64,000 nt of DNA, taken from positions 62,001 through 126,000 of the forward strand of contig DASYQD010000127.1 in NCBI GenBank assembly GCA_036005845.1, in the 5' to 3' direction. The notes below the pieces were generated by a model. That model was not told the DNA's origin and made no database searches. It worked only from the letters and a program-made list of their open reading frames with translations. This stretch comes from DASYQD01 sp036005845. Its GTDB lineage: Bacteria; Acidobacteriota; Thermoanaerobaculia; Multivoradales; JAIOJS01. A program made the translations under genes and the position numbers. Numbering within the stretch: the stretch's first letter is position 1; every line of letters starts with the position of its first letter. Positions 37,618 through 45,944 of this stretch are shown here, piece after piece.

Positions 37618-38682
37618 ATGAAGAAGATCGTCCACGTCGTCGGCACCGGCACCATCGGCGAGCCGCTGATCGGCCTCTTCACCGACTTCCACGACAAGCT
37701 CGGCATCGACGAGGTCACCTTCCACAAGCGCACGCCGCTGGCCGGCGACCGCGCCAAGATCAACCACCTGATGGCGCGCGGCGCCCAGCTCGCCACCGAC
37801 GACGAGCGCGTCGAAGACTTCGAGAAGCTCGGCCACAAGGTGAGCTTCACCGCCAAGGAGGCGCTCGAGCGCGCCACCGTGGTGATGGACTGCACGCCGG
37901 CCGGCAACCAGAACAAGGACGACTGCTATCTCGGCCTCACCGGCCCCAAGGGATTCATCGCCCAGGGCAGCGAGTTCGGCTTCGGCAAGCCCTACGCGCG
38001 CGGCGTCAACGACGAGGCGCTGGTGCCCGGCGAGGACCGTTTCATCCAAGTGGTGTCGTGCAACACCCACAACATGACGACGCTGATACGCACGATCTGC
38101 GACGAGGGCAACGGCGAGTTCTGCCTGCAGCGCGCCATCTTCGTCTGCATGCGGCGCGCGAACGACATCACGCAGAGCGACAGCTACATCCCGGCGCCGC
38201 AGGTGGGCAAGCACGACGACGCGCAGTTCGGCACCCACCACGCGCGCGACGCCCACTCGCTGTTCCAGACGCTGGGCAAGGACCTCGACCTCTTCTCCTC
38301 GGCGGTCAAGCTCAACACCCAGTACATGCACTCGCTCTGGTTCCACATGGTGATGAGCCGCGACACCACGAAGGAGGAGGTGCTCAAGCGCCTCGACGAC
38401 AACCCGCGCGTGGCGATGACCGACAAGCGGCACGCCAACTTGATCTTCAGCTTCGGCCGCGACCACGGCTACTACGGGCGCATCCTGTCGCAGACGGTGC
38501 TGGTGCGGCCGACGATCGCGGTGCGCAACGGCCGCGAGGTCTACGGCTTCTGCTTCACGCCGCAGGACGGCAACTCGCTGCTGTCGTCGATCGCCGCCAC
38601 GCTGTGGCACATCGATCCGGACCCCGAGAGCGTCAGCAAGCGGCTGCAGCCGATCCGGCGTTGGGTGTACGAAGAGATCTAG
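37618..38682 (+). CDS. Type II (archaeal-like) glyceraldehyde-3-phosphate dehydrogenase family protein
   Basis: 354 residues. N-terminal Rossmann motif VVGTGTIGEP, the second block MDCTPAG, the nucleophile block VVSCNTHNM (Cys as in archaeal SCNTT) and the later SAVKLNTQYMHS match the order of landmarks in archaeal phosphorylating GAPDH. The usual GAPDH of bacteria has SCTTN. Residues for phosphate binding cannot be checked by eye, so activity on glyceraldehyde 3-phosphate is likely but not proven. The ATG follows a purine-rich TCGGAG. No glycolytic genes are adjacent. Confidence 0.72.
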   Translation: MKKIVHVVGTGTIGEPLIGLFTDFHDKLGIDEVTFHKRTPLAGDRAKINHLMARGAQLATDDERVEDFEKLGHKVSFTAKEALERATVVMDCTPAGNQNKDDCYLGLTGPKGFIAQGSEFGFGKPYARGVNDEALVPGEDRFIQVVSCNTHNMTTLIRTICDEGNGEFCLQRAIFVCMRRANDITQSDSYIPAPQVGKHDDAQFGTHHARDAHSLFQTLGKDLDLFSSAVKLNTQYMHSLWFHMVMSRDTTKEEVLKRLDDNPRVAMTDKRHANLIFSFGRDHGYYGRILSQTVLVRPTIAVRNGREVYGFCFTPQDGNSLLSSIAATLWHIDPDPESVSKRLQPIRRWVYEEI

Positions 38683-38733
38683 CCCGGTCTCGAGCGCTGC
38701 GCGCGGCGGGGCGTGGGGTACGCTGCGCCCGCG

Positions 38734-39624
38734 ATGCGGCGAGCCGGGCTCTTCGTCGTCCTCCTCGCCGCGGCCGCGGCGCTGCCGCTGCTTGCGTGCG
38801 CCAGCGCGGCGCCGGCGGAGATCCGGGTCCCTGCGCCGCTCGGTCCCGCCGGCGGCGAGCTCCGCGTCCTGCTGCCGCCGAGCAACGCCGGCGCCGGGCC
38901 GTTTCCGGTCGTCTACTTCCTTCACGACCTGTGGGGCAGCGATTCGGGACTCTGGAAACATGGCGTGGCACAGCGTCTCGCGGCCCGCATGGCGAGCGGC
39001 GACATGCCGCCGTTCCTGCTCGTGGCGCCCGAGGGCCACCGTGGCTTCTGGGCCGACTCGTCGGACGGCCGCCACCTCTACGAGCGGTGGGTGATGACCG
39101 AGCTGCCGGCGCAGGTCGCCGCGCGCTGGCCGGTGCGCAGCGGGCCGCGCAGCCGCGCCTACGTCGGCATCTCGATGGGCGGCGCCGGCGCCGTGCGCAT
39201 GGGCCTGCGCAGCCCACGCGAGACCGCCGCGATCGTCTCCATCTCGGGACTGCTGGTGCCGCTCGACGCCGCCTTCGTGCGCGACGCCAGGCTCCTCGTA
39301 CGGCCGGCGCTGGAGCGGGTCTTCGGTCGGCACGATCATCCGGACGACGACGCCTTGCGGCACGCCGATCCCTATCGACTGCTCGGCGCCATGAGCGCAG
39401 CCGATCTCGCCGCGGCGCCGCCGCTGCTGCTGCTCGCCGGCAACGACGACAAGTACCGTCTCGACGAGGCGAGCGATCTGTTCACCAGGCACGCGCGCGA
39501 GAAGGGGCTCATGGTCGAGCTGCGTCTCGCCGCCGGCGGCCACGACTGGCGCTACTGGCGGACGGTGACCGAGGACGCCATCGTCTGGGCCGCGCGCCGG
39601 CTGGCCGAGGCGGCGCGCTCGTGA
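38734..39624 (+). CDS. Esterase D-like alpha/beta hydrolase lipoprotein
   Basis: 296 residues from ATG 38734 (a GTG at 38713 is possible). Lipobox LLACAS after a short signal. Alpha/beta hydrolase with nucleophile elbow GISMGGAG (Ser), acid in LLLAGNDDKY and catalytic His in GGHDWRYW, as in esterase D / S-formylglutathione hydrolase and mycolyl-type esterases. Substrate unknown; probably periplasmic. The stop overlaps the GTG of rlmD. Confidence 0.85.
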   Translation: MRRAGLFVVLLAAAAALPLLACASAAPAEIRVPAPLGPAGGELRVLLPPSNAGAGPFPVVYFLHDLWGSDSGLWKHGVAQRLAARMASGDMPPFLLVAPEGHRGFWADSSDGRHLYERWVMTELPAQVAARWPVRSGPRSRAYVGISMGGAGAVRMGLRSPRETAAIVSISGLLVPLDAAFVRDARLLVRPALERVFGRHDHPDDDALRHADPYRLLGAMSAADLAAAPPLLLLAGNDDKYRLDEASDLFTRHAREKGLMVELRLAAGGHDWRYWRTVTEDAIVWAARRLAEAARS

Positions 39625-40832
39625 GGGACCGCCGCGACGTCGCGCTGCGCCTCGCCGCCCTCGACGAGGTCGAGTTGACGGTGGAGAAGCTGGTCGCCGG
39701 CGGCGACGGCCTGGCCCGCGTCGACGGCATCCCCATCTTCGTCCCGCGCTCGGCGCCCGGCGACCGCGCGCGCGTGCGCGTCGTCGAGCGGCGCCCCGAC
39801 TACGGCCGCGCCGAGATCGTCGAGCTGCTGGAGGCCGGTCCGGGGCGACGCGAGCCGCCGTGCCCGTATTACGTCGACTGCGGCGGCTGCCAGCTCCAGC
39901 ACCTCGAGGACTCTCTGCAGGTGCGCTACAAGGCGGAGGCGGTGGTGGAGACGCTGTCGCGCGTCGGCGGCGTGGCGGCGCCGCCGTCGCTCGAGGTCGT
40001 CGCGGCGGAGGCGTGGAGCTACCGCCTGCGCACGCAGCTCCACACCGGCCGCGACGCGCAAGGGCAGCTGCAGGTGGGCTACTTCGCGCGCGGCAGCAAC
40101 ACCCTGGTGCCGGTGCGCGCCTGCCCGATCCTCGACCCGGCGCTCGAGGCGCAGATCCCGGCGCTGCCGGAGCGGCTGGGCGGTGACGCGCAGGTTCCCT
40201 CGCGTCTCGATCTGCTGGTGGGCGACGGTGGCGCCTTGTCCGCGGCGCCGCTCGCCGGCGACCTGCCGCACGGCGAGATCCCGCTCACCGTCGGCGACTT
40301 CACCTACCAGCTCGACGCACGCTGCTTCTTCCAGGCACACCGCACGCTGGTGGGCCGGTTGGTGGCCGCGGCCGTGGGCGCGTGGGAGGGCAAGACCGCC
40401 GTCGACCTCTACGCCGGCGTCGGCCTCTTCAGCCTGCCGCTCGGCCGCCGCTACGCTGCGGTGACCGCCGTCGAAGCCGACCGCGTTGCCGCCCGCTACG
40501 CGCGCGGCAACGCCAAGCGCCACAAGCTGCCGCAGGTGGTCGTCGTGCCGCAGGCGGTGGAGAGCTGGGTCGGGCAGCTCCCCTCGGACCTCGATCGCGT
40601 CGTCGTCGATCCGCCGCGCGGCGGTCTGCTGCCGCCGGTGCGCAAGGCGCTCTTGCTGCGCCTGCCCGAGCGCATCACCTACGTCTCCTGCCACGCGGCG
40701 ACGCTGGCGCGCGACCTGCGCGAGCTGCTCACCCGCTATCGCCTCGAGAGCCTGGCGCTCTTCGACCTCTTCCCGCAGAGCGGCCACATGGAGAGCGTCG
40801 TCCAGCTCGTCCGCGACTCGCCGCTCGCCTGA
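39621..40832 (+). CDS. rlmD: 23S rRNA (uracil-5-)-methyltransferase, RlmD/RumA family
   Basis: 403 residues; GTG 39621 overlaps the esterase stop. An N-terminal TRAM domain (LVAGGDGLARVDGIPIFVP) is followed by a [4Fe-4S] set CPYYVDCGGC plus a later Cys in RACPIL, then a SAM-dependent methyltransferase fold with DLYAGVGLFSLP, VVDPPRGG and the nucleophilic Cys in YVSCHAATLARDL. It would make 5-methyluridine in 23S rRNA (RlmD/RlmC-type) or in tRNA (TrmA-type); the Fe-S cluster favours RlmD. Confidence 0.88.
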   Translation: MRDRRDVALRLAALDEVELTVEKLVAGGDGLARVDGIPIFVPRSAPGDRARVRVVERRPDYGRAEIVELLEAGPGRREPPCPYYVDCGGCQLQHLEDSLQVRYKAEAVVETLSRVGGVAAPPSLEVVAAEAWSYRLRTQLHTGRDAQGQLQVGYFARGSNTLVPVRACPILDPALEAQIPALPERLGGDAQVPSRLDLLVGDGGALSAAPLAGDLPHGEIPLTVGDFTYQLDARCFFQAHRTLVGRLVAAAVGAWEGKTAVDLYAGVGLFSLPLGRRYAAVTAVEADRVAARYARGNAKRHKLPQVVVVPQAVESWVGQLPSDLDRVVVDPPRGGLLPPVRKALLLRLPERITYVSCHAATLARDLRELLTRYRLESLALFDLFPQSGHMESVVQLVRDSPLA

Positions 40833-40835
40833 CCG

Positions 40836-41084
40836 TCAGCCCGCCGGCGCCGCCGCGCCGAGCTTGGCCTGCAGTGCCCGCTCCACTTCGCCCGGGTTGG
40901 GGAAGCGGCCGAGCACCCGCTTCGAGAAGAGCAGCTCACCGCCCCACGCCACTTCGAAAATGCCGCCGGACTTCTTGACCAGCCTCGCGTCGACGCCGAA
41001 CTTCTGTTTCAGCGTGGCCGCCAGACCGGCGGCGCGCGATTGGTAGCCTCACATCCCGCAGTATTCGATGACCAGCTCGCTCAT
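40836..41084 (-). CDS. SelW/Rdx-family selenoprotein (Sec at UGA codon 12)
   Basis: 82 residues read through an in-frame TGA at 41051-41049. The N-terminus SELVIEYCGMUGYQSR carries a C-x-x-U redox motif (Cys9, Sec12) exactly where SelW/Rdx proteins have it, and the frame after the UGA encodes the rest of the thioredoxin-like fold (LKQKFG, GIFEVAWGGELLFSKR, GRFPNPGEVERALQ) to a normal TGA at 40838-40836. A SECIS-like hairpin lies 21 bases after the UGA. A conventional reading would end the gene after 11 codons, so it is easily missed. Convergent with rlmD, three bases apart. Confidence 0.88.
41012..41037 (-). promoter_or_regulatory. Bacterial SECIS element
   Basis: On the minus strand GCG-c-GCCGCC-GGTCT-GGCGGC-ca-CGC forms a 6-bp GC stem with loop GGUCU above a 3-bp lower stem. 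The loop begins 21 bases after the selenocysteine UGA, inside the 16-37 range known for bacterial SECIS, and the GGUCU loop is the one of E. coli fdhF that SelB binds. Confidence 0.8.
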
Positions 41085-41186
41085 GCACGCGATTCTAGCC
41101 AGAAGCGTGCCGGCCGCCGTCGCATTGTAGGATTTCGGTTGGCAGCGCGTTCGCACGAGTCCCGCGAACGCCTTGAGGGAACCACG

Positions 41187-41813
41187 TTGACCGATGTCCT
41201 CGACCACACCGCCGCCGATTCCGACGCCAAGGAGGACGCGCCCCTCCACGACTCGTCGCTCGAGCGCATCGCCGGCCACGTGCGCGCCATGCTCGGCGAG
41301 CTCGGCCTCGACCTCGCCGATCCCAACCTGCGCGACACCGACCGCCGCGTCGCGCGCATGTACGCCGAGATGTTCTCCGGCCTGCGCGAGGGCTCGCGGC
41401 CGCAGGTGACCTGCTTCCCCAACGACGAGGGCTACCGGGCGATGGTGATGGAGAAGGAGATCCCCTTCTACTCCATGTGCGCCCACCACCTGGTGCCGTT
41501 CTACGGCCACGCCCACATGGCCTACATCCCCAACGACCGCATCCTCGGGCTGTCGAAGTTCGCCCGCATCCTCGAGTTCTACGCCAAGCGGCCGCAGCTG
41601 CAGGAGCGGCTCACCGAGCAGGTCGTCCGCTTCCTCGAGGAGGAGCTGCGGCCGCAGGGCGCGATGGTGGTGATCGAGGCGCGGCACCTGTGCGTGGAGA
41701 TGCGCGGGGTCAAGAAGCCCGGCGCCGTCACCGTCACCTCCGCCATCCGCGGCACCTTCTACAAGAAGGAAGTGCGCGAGGAGTTCCTCGACCTGCTGGG
41801 GCGCAGCGCTTGA
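41187..41813 (+). CDS. folE: GTP cyclohydrolase I (FolE)
   Basis: 208 residues from TTG 41187 with GAGGGA six bases upstream. Makes 7,8-dihydroneopterin triphosphate from GTP for folate or other pteridines. Zinc ligands Cys in FYSMCAHHLVPF and Cys in RHLCVEMRG are present, as are the His pair and the MRGVKKPG block. Length and layout are standard for the FolE1 type. The stop is followed at once by the GWxTD lipoprotein gene. Confidence 0.94.
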   Translation: MTDVLDHTAADSDAKEDAPLHDSSLERIAGHVRAMLGELGLDLADPNLRDTDRRVARMYAEMFSGLREGSRPQVTCFPNDEGYRAMVMEKEIPFYSMCAHHLVPFYGHAHMAYIPNDRILGLSKFARILEFYAKRPQLQERLTEQVVRFLEEELRPQGAMVVIEARHLCVEMRGVKKPGAVTVTSAIRGTFYKKEVREEFLDLLGRSA

Positions 41814-41821
41814 GGCGGCGG

Positions 41822-42409
41822 GTGCTTCGCGGCTGGGTTCCCGCCGTCGTCGCCGGTGCGCTGCTGATCGCCGGCTGTGCCAGCAGCGGTAGCACGACGC
41901 CGCGGCGCCCGGCCGACCTCAACAACACCTATCTCTCGCCGGCGCTGTCGCAGTGGCTGATCGGCGCCATCTCGCGCCTCGCCACGCCGGAGGAGGTCCG
42001 GGCCTACCTGGCGCTGCGCGACGACGCCGCGGCGACGACGTTCATCGAGCAGTTCTGGGCCCGGCGCGACCCCGACCCCTCGCGCGCCGGCAACCCGCTG
42101 CGCGACCTCTTCGAGCAGCGCGAGAAGGACGCCGACCGCCGCTTCTCCGAGGCCGGCTACCTCGGCCGCCGTACCGACCGCGGCCGCACCTACGTGCTCT
42201 ACGGCGAGCCGAAGAAGATCGACTTCGAGATCAACCCGCGAGAGGGCAACCCGCCGGTCGAGAGCTGGAGCTACGCGGCCGACGCGCCGCCGGGCCTCGA
42301 CCGCCGCCACCCGGCGCCGGTCTACCGCTTCGTCAAGAGCGGCGACCTCACGGTCTTCTACACGCTGCCGATCTCGCAGCGCGGCACGCTGGTCGAGCCG
42401 CCCGGCTGA
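41822..42409 (+). CDS. GWxTD-domain lipoprotein
   Basis: 195 residues from GTG 41822 (GAGG at 6-bp spacing); a TTG at 41810 overlapping the folE stop is an alternative. Signal with lipobox LLIAGC. The domain matches the GWxTD family of Acidobacteriota/Bacteroidota: LIGAISRLATPEEVRAYLAL, FIEQFWARRDPDP, and GRTYVLYGEPKKI; the eponymous motif is loosely represented. Usually next to cell-envelope genes; function unknown. Confidence 0.85.
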   Translation: MLRGWVPAVVAGALLIAGCASSGSTTPRRPADLNNTYLSPALSQWLIGAISRLATPEEVRAYLALRDDAAATTFIEQFWARRDPDPSRAGNPLRDLFEQREKDADRRFSEAGYLGRRTDRGRTYVLYGEPKKIDFEINPREGNPPVESWSYAADAPPGLDRRHPAPVYRFVKSGDLTVFYTLPISQRGTLVEPPG

Positions 42410-42438
42410 CATCGCATCTCGTTCGAGGGAGCCTTCCT

Positions 42439-43509
42439 ATGCCGCAGCCTCGCTCTCTGCTCCTCGGCACCGGTGTGGCCGTGCCGCCTATCCGGATCGA
42501 CAACCACATGTTGTCGCGCATCGTCGACACCACCGACGAGTGGATCCAGGAGCGCAGCGGCATCGTCACCCGCTACTACGTCGAGCCGGGCGTGGGCTCG
42601 GCGGAGCTCGGCGCGCAGGCGGCGCGCGGGGCGCTGGCCGCGGCGGGCGTCGAGGCGAGCGAGGTCGACTACATCGTCTGCGCGACGATGACTCCGGACC
42701 ACTACTTCCCCGGCTCGGGCACTCTCGTCCAGCAGCAGCTTGGCATCAAGCCCATCCCGGCGCTCGACATCCGCCAGCAGTGCGCCGGCTTCGCCTACGG
42801 CCTGCAGGTGGTCGACGCGCTGATCCGGAGCGGCATCGCGCGCACGGTGCTCCTCGTCGGCTGCGACGTGCACACCTCGCTGATGCCCTTCTCACCGCGC
42901 ACGTGGCGCGTGCTCTACGGCGAAGAGGACGCGCTGCCGCCGGACGAGTTCGCCTGGAACTCGCAGTTCCGTCACCTGCTGGTGCTCTTCGGCGACGCCG
43001 CCGGCGCCATGGTCTTCCGCGCACATGAGATCGACGACGGGCGCGGCATCCTCGGCGCGCGCCTCTACGGCGACGGCAACGAGAAGGACATCCTCCACGT
43101 GCCGGCAGTGGGCAGCAGGCGGCGCCCGTACGTCAGCCACGAGATCGTCGACTCCGGCGCGGCGGTGCCGGTGATGGACGGCCGCGCCGTCTTCAAGTAC
43201 GCGGTCTCCCGCATGCCCGAGGTGACGCGCGCCGTGCTCGCCGACCACGGCTACACGATCACCGACCTCGACCTACTGGTGATGCACCAGGCCAACCTGC
43301 GCATCAACGAGGCGGCGCGCAAGGCCCTCGACCTGCCCGAGTCGAAGGTGCACAACAACATCCAGAAGTACGGCAACACCACCTCGGCGACGCTACCGCT
43401 GGCCTTCCACGAGGCGCGGGCGGAGGGCAAGGCGCCGGAGGGTGCGCTGGTGGCGCTGACCGCGCTCGGCGCGGGCCTCCATTGGGGCTCGGTTCTGATG
43501 CGCGTTTGA
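42439..43509 (+). CDS. FabH-like 3-oxoacyl-ACP synthase III
   Basis: 356 residues. Thiolase fold with the Cys-His-Asn triad: Cys in RQQCAGFAYGLQ, His in VMHQANLRI, Asn in YGNTTSATLP. It condenses an acyl-CoA with malonyl-ACP or a similar donor. About 30 residues longer than E. coli FabH through an insert around LYGEEDALPPDEFAWNSQ, which may shape the acyl pocket. No other fatty-acid genes are adjacent, so it could serve a specialised lipid or olefin pathway. Confidence 0.88.
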   Translation: MPQPRSLLLGTGVAVPPIRIDNHMLSRIVDTTDEWIQERSGIVTRYYVEPGVGSAELGAQAARGALAAAGVEASEVDYIVCATMTPDHYFPGSGTLVQQQLGIKPIPALDIRQQCAGFAYGLQVVDALIRSGIARTVLLVGCDVHTSLMPFSPRTWRVLYGEEDALPPDEFAWNSQFRHLLVLFGDAAGAMVFRAHEIDDGRGILGARLYGDGNEKDILHVPAVGSRRRPYVSHEIVDSGAAVPVMDGRAVFKYAVSRMPEVTRAVLADHGYTITDLDLLVMHQANLRINEAARKALDLPESKVHNNIQKYGNTTSATLPLAFHEARAEGKAPEGALVALTALGAGLHWGSVLMRV

Positions 43510-43537
43510 GGCCCACACCACGGTCGCGGAAGCGCCA

Positions 43538-43618
43538 GCATCGAGATCGCTTCGCTTCGCTCGCGATGACATTCGAACGTCACCGCGAGGAGCGTAGCGA
43601 CGAAGCGGTCTCGATGCT
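43538..43618. repeat. Imperfect inverted-repeat intergenic element
   Basis: Arms of 35-42 bases (starting AGCATCGAGATCGC and ending GCGGTCTCGATGCT) form a long hairpin in the FabH-TPR convergent gap. The inner segment GTCACCGCGAGGAGCGTAGC resembles a palindromic intergenic element seen in many bacterial genomes. Probable RNA-level or mobile palindromic repeat; not a simple terminator (no T-run). Confidence 0.7.
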
Positions 43619-43644
43619 CGCGAGCAACGGCGCCCGCGGCCGCG

Positions 43645-44682
43645 TCAGCGCTGCGAGCCGCTCGGCTTCACCGGCCCGCCAATCACCCGCCGTTTGCCGA
43701 GCTGGATGAGGATCGCATCGAGCAGCCGGGCGCTGTTCTGCTGCCACTCGCCGGCGGACATCGCCGCCGCCGGCGCGGTGAGCGCCACCTGCCCCTGCCC
43801 CTTGGCATCGTCGGAAAGCTTGATCCGCATGCGCCCCCAGAGCAGCGCCCACTCCGGCGTCACCTCGACACGCGCGTCGAAGCTCTCGCCGAGCGCCTGC
43901 AGGGCGTCCATCGTCGCCAGCAGCAGCGGTCCCCTGCCGGCGGCGTAGGAGGCGGGGTAGACGCGCTCGGCGTGCAGCGCGTCGGCGGGCATGCGGTAGG
44001 TGTCGGCACGCAGCAGCTCCTGGAAGCGCGGGTTGCTCGCCAGGTCGGAGAAGTTGTCGTCGCCGCGCGCCGAGGCGCGCATCCGCTCGTCGAGCGCGAC
44101 CGCTTGCTGCAGGTTCTGCACCGCCAGCCCGGCGTAGCCGGTGAGCGCGTAGTTCTTCGCCACCAGATAGTAGGCAGCGGCGTCCCCGGCGCGCTGGCCG
44201 AGGTAGTCCTGGAAGCTCTTGGTGGCGTCGTCGAGCCGGCCGAGCAGGAGCTGCACGGCGCCGATGTTGAGCAGGCCGTCGGCGTCGGCGGGGTCGAGGG
44301 CGCGCGCCTTTTCGAAGTCGGCGAGCGCCGCGTCGTAGCGCTTCTCGGAGACGGCGACAGCGGCGCGGTCGAGCCACGCCTGGCGCAGCGTCGGGTCGAG
44401 CGCGATCGCCTTGTCGAGATCGTCCTTGCCGCCCGCCTCGCCGAGCATCAGCCGCGCCGTGGCGCGCAGCAGCAGAGCCTGCGCGAGCTTGGGCTCCCGC
44501 TTGACGAGCGGATCGAGCAGCTTCAACGCGCCCTCGGCATCGCCGGCGTCGAGCTTGGCCTGCGCGGCGGCGAGGATGGGTGCGGGATCCTGTCTAGCGG
44601 CGAGTAGAGGCGGGGCGGTGATCAGCGCTGCGGTGGCCAGCGTCAGGAGCAGGAGAGCGTGGCGGCTGATGTGTCGGAGCAC
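43645..44682 (-). CDS. Secreted TPR protein
   Basis: 345 residues. Signal peptide (LLLLTLATAALITAPPLLA). Five or so TPR units from about residue 35 to 200 (LDAGDAEGALKLLDPLV, KRYDAALADFEKARALDP, GRLDDATKSFQDYLG), then a C-terminal non-TPR region with RVEVTPEWALLWGRMRIKL. Likely a periplasmic scaffold; function unknown. Convergent with the FabH-like gene across the palindromic repeat. Confidence 0.85.
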   Translation of the reverse strand: MLRHISRHALLLLTLATAALITAPPLLAARQDPAPILAAAQAKLDAGDAEGALKLLDPLVKREPKLAQALLLRATARLMLGEAGGKDDLDKAIALDPTLRQAWLDRAAVAVSEKRYDAALADFEKARALDPADADGLLNIGAVQLLLGRLDDATKSFQDYLGQRAGDAAAYYLVAKNYALTGYAGLAVQNLQQAVALDERMRASARGDDNFSDLASNPRFQELLRADTYRMPADALHAERVYPASYAAGRGPLLLATMDALQALGESFDARVEVTPEWALLWGRMRIKLSDDAKGQGQVALTAPAAAMSAGEWQQNSARLLDAILIQLGKRRVIGGPVKPSGSQR

Positions 44683-44708
44683 GGCGAAATTGTAGCCTTC
44701 GCGTCCTC

Positions 44709-45944
44709 ATGTTCCTCGACCTCGGCCCGCTGCGCCGCCATCGCGACTTCCGCGCCCTCTACTTCGGGCAGTTCGTGTCGTTCGTCGGCAGCATGATCAC
44801 CTACGTCGCCATCCCCTATCAGGTCTACCAGCTCACCCGCTCGTCGTTCGCGGTCGGCATGCTGAGCACCGTCTCGCTGGTGCCGCTGCTGATCGCCGGC
44901 CTCTTCGGCGGCGCCACGGCCGATGCCATGGACCGCCGCAAGCTGCTCATCGGCTCCGAGCTGCTGCTGATGGTCTGCTCGATCGGGCTGGCGCTCAACG
45001 CCGCTCTGCCGCACCCGAGCGTGGCGGTGCCGTTCGTCGTCGCCGGCCTGATGTCGGCGCTCAACGGCTTTCACCGGCCGGCGCTCGAAGCGATGACGCC
45101 GCGCCTCGTCGACCGCGACGAGATCCCCGCCGCCGCCACGCTGTCGTCGGTGCGCGGCAACATCGGCATGATCGCCGGCCCGGCGCTCGGCGGCGCCTGC
45201 ATCGCCACCCTCGGCATGCCGGCGGCATACGCCATCGATGCCGTCACCTTCGCGCTGTGCGCCGCGGCGGTCGCCAGCATGAAGGCGATGCCGGCGGCCG
45301 AGGGCGCGCCGGTACCCGGCCTGGCGGCGGTCGCCGAGGGGCTGCGCTACGCATGGAGCCGCGTCGAGCTCGTCGGCACCTACGTCGTCGACATCGTGGC
45401 GATGACCTTCGCCATGCCGATGGCGCTCTTCCCGGCGATGGCGACGGCGTGGGGCGGCGCGGCCGCGGCGGGATGGCTCTACTCGGCGATGCCGATCGGC
45501 GCCCTGATGGTGTCCCTCGTCTCCGGCCGCGCCGGCCGCGTGCGCCGGCACGGCGCCGCGGTGGTGGTGGCGGCGGCGCTGTGGGGAGTCGCCGTCGTCG
45601 CGCTCGGCTACTCGCGAGGGCTTCTCGCCGCCGTCGTCCTCCTCGCCCTCGCCGGCGCCGCCGACATGGTGAGCGGCGTCTACCGCAAGACGATCTGGGA
45701 CCAGACGATCCCGGTGCACCTCCGCGGCCGCCTCGCCGGCGTCGAGATGATCAGCTACATGACCGGCCCGCTGCTCGGCAACGCCCGCGCCGGCTGGGTG
45801 GCAGGGCTCGTCTCGCCGCGCTTCTCGATCGTCTCCGGCGGCTGGATGTGCGTGGCGGGCGTGCTGCTCTGCGTGCCGCTGCTGCCGGGGTTCTGGAGGT
45901 ATCGGGCGGACTCCGGCGCGCCGACGGCCGTAGAATCTCCCTGA
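44709..45944 (+). CDS. MFS exporter, EntS-like
   Basis: 411 residues with 12 predicted helices. The loop GLFGGATADAMDRRKLL is the conserved A-motif variant of the MFS_3 (enterobactin exporter/macrolide efflux) subfamily. The ATG at 44709 and the downstream AAA+ gene overlap by one base (TGATG), so the two are probably co-expressed. Substrate unknown. Confidence 0.9.
   Translation: MFLDLGPLRRHRDFRALYFGQFVSFVGSMITYVAIPYQVYQLTRSSFAVGMLSTVSLVPLLIAGLFGGATADAMDRRKLLIGSELLLMVCSIGLALNAALPHPSVAVPFVVAGLMSALNGFHRPALEAMTPRLVDRDEIPAAATLSSVRGNIGMIAGPALGGACIATLGMPAAYAIDAVTFALCAAAVASMKAMPAAEGAPVPGLAAVAEGLRYAWSRVELVGTYVVDIVAMTFAMPMALFPAMATAWGGAAAAGWLYSAMPIGALMVSLVSGRAGRVRRHGAAVVVAAALWGVAVVALGYSRGLLAAVVLLALAGAADMVSGVYRKTIWDQTIPVHLRGRLAGVEMISYMTGPLLGNARAGWVAGLVSPRFSIVSGGWMCVAGVLLCVPLLPGFWRYRADSGAPTAVESP

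Noticed and set aside
38058..40832. 924-codon frame covering part of the GAPDH-like gene, the esterase and rlmD
   Set aside because: Only the last 403 codons (from GTG 39621) are RlmD; the front part is out-of-frame noise across two real genes.
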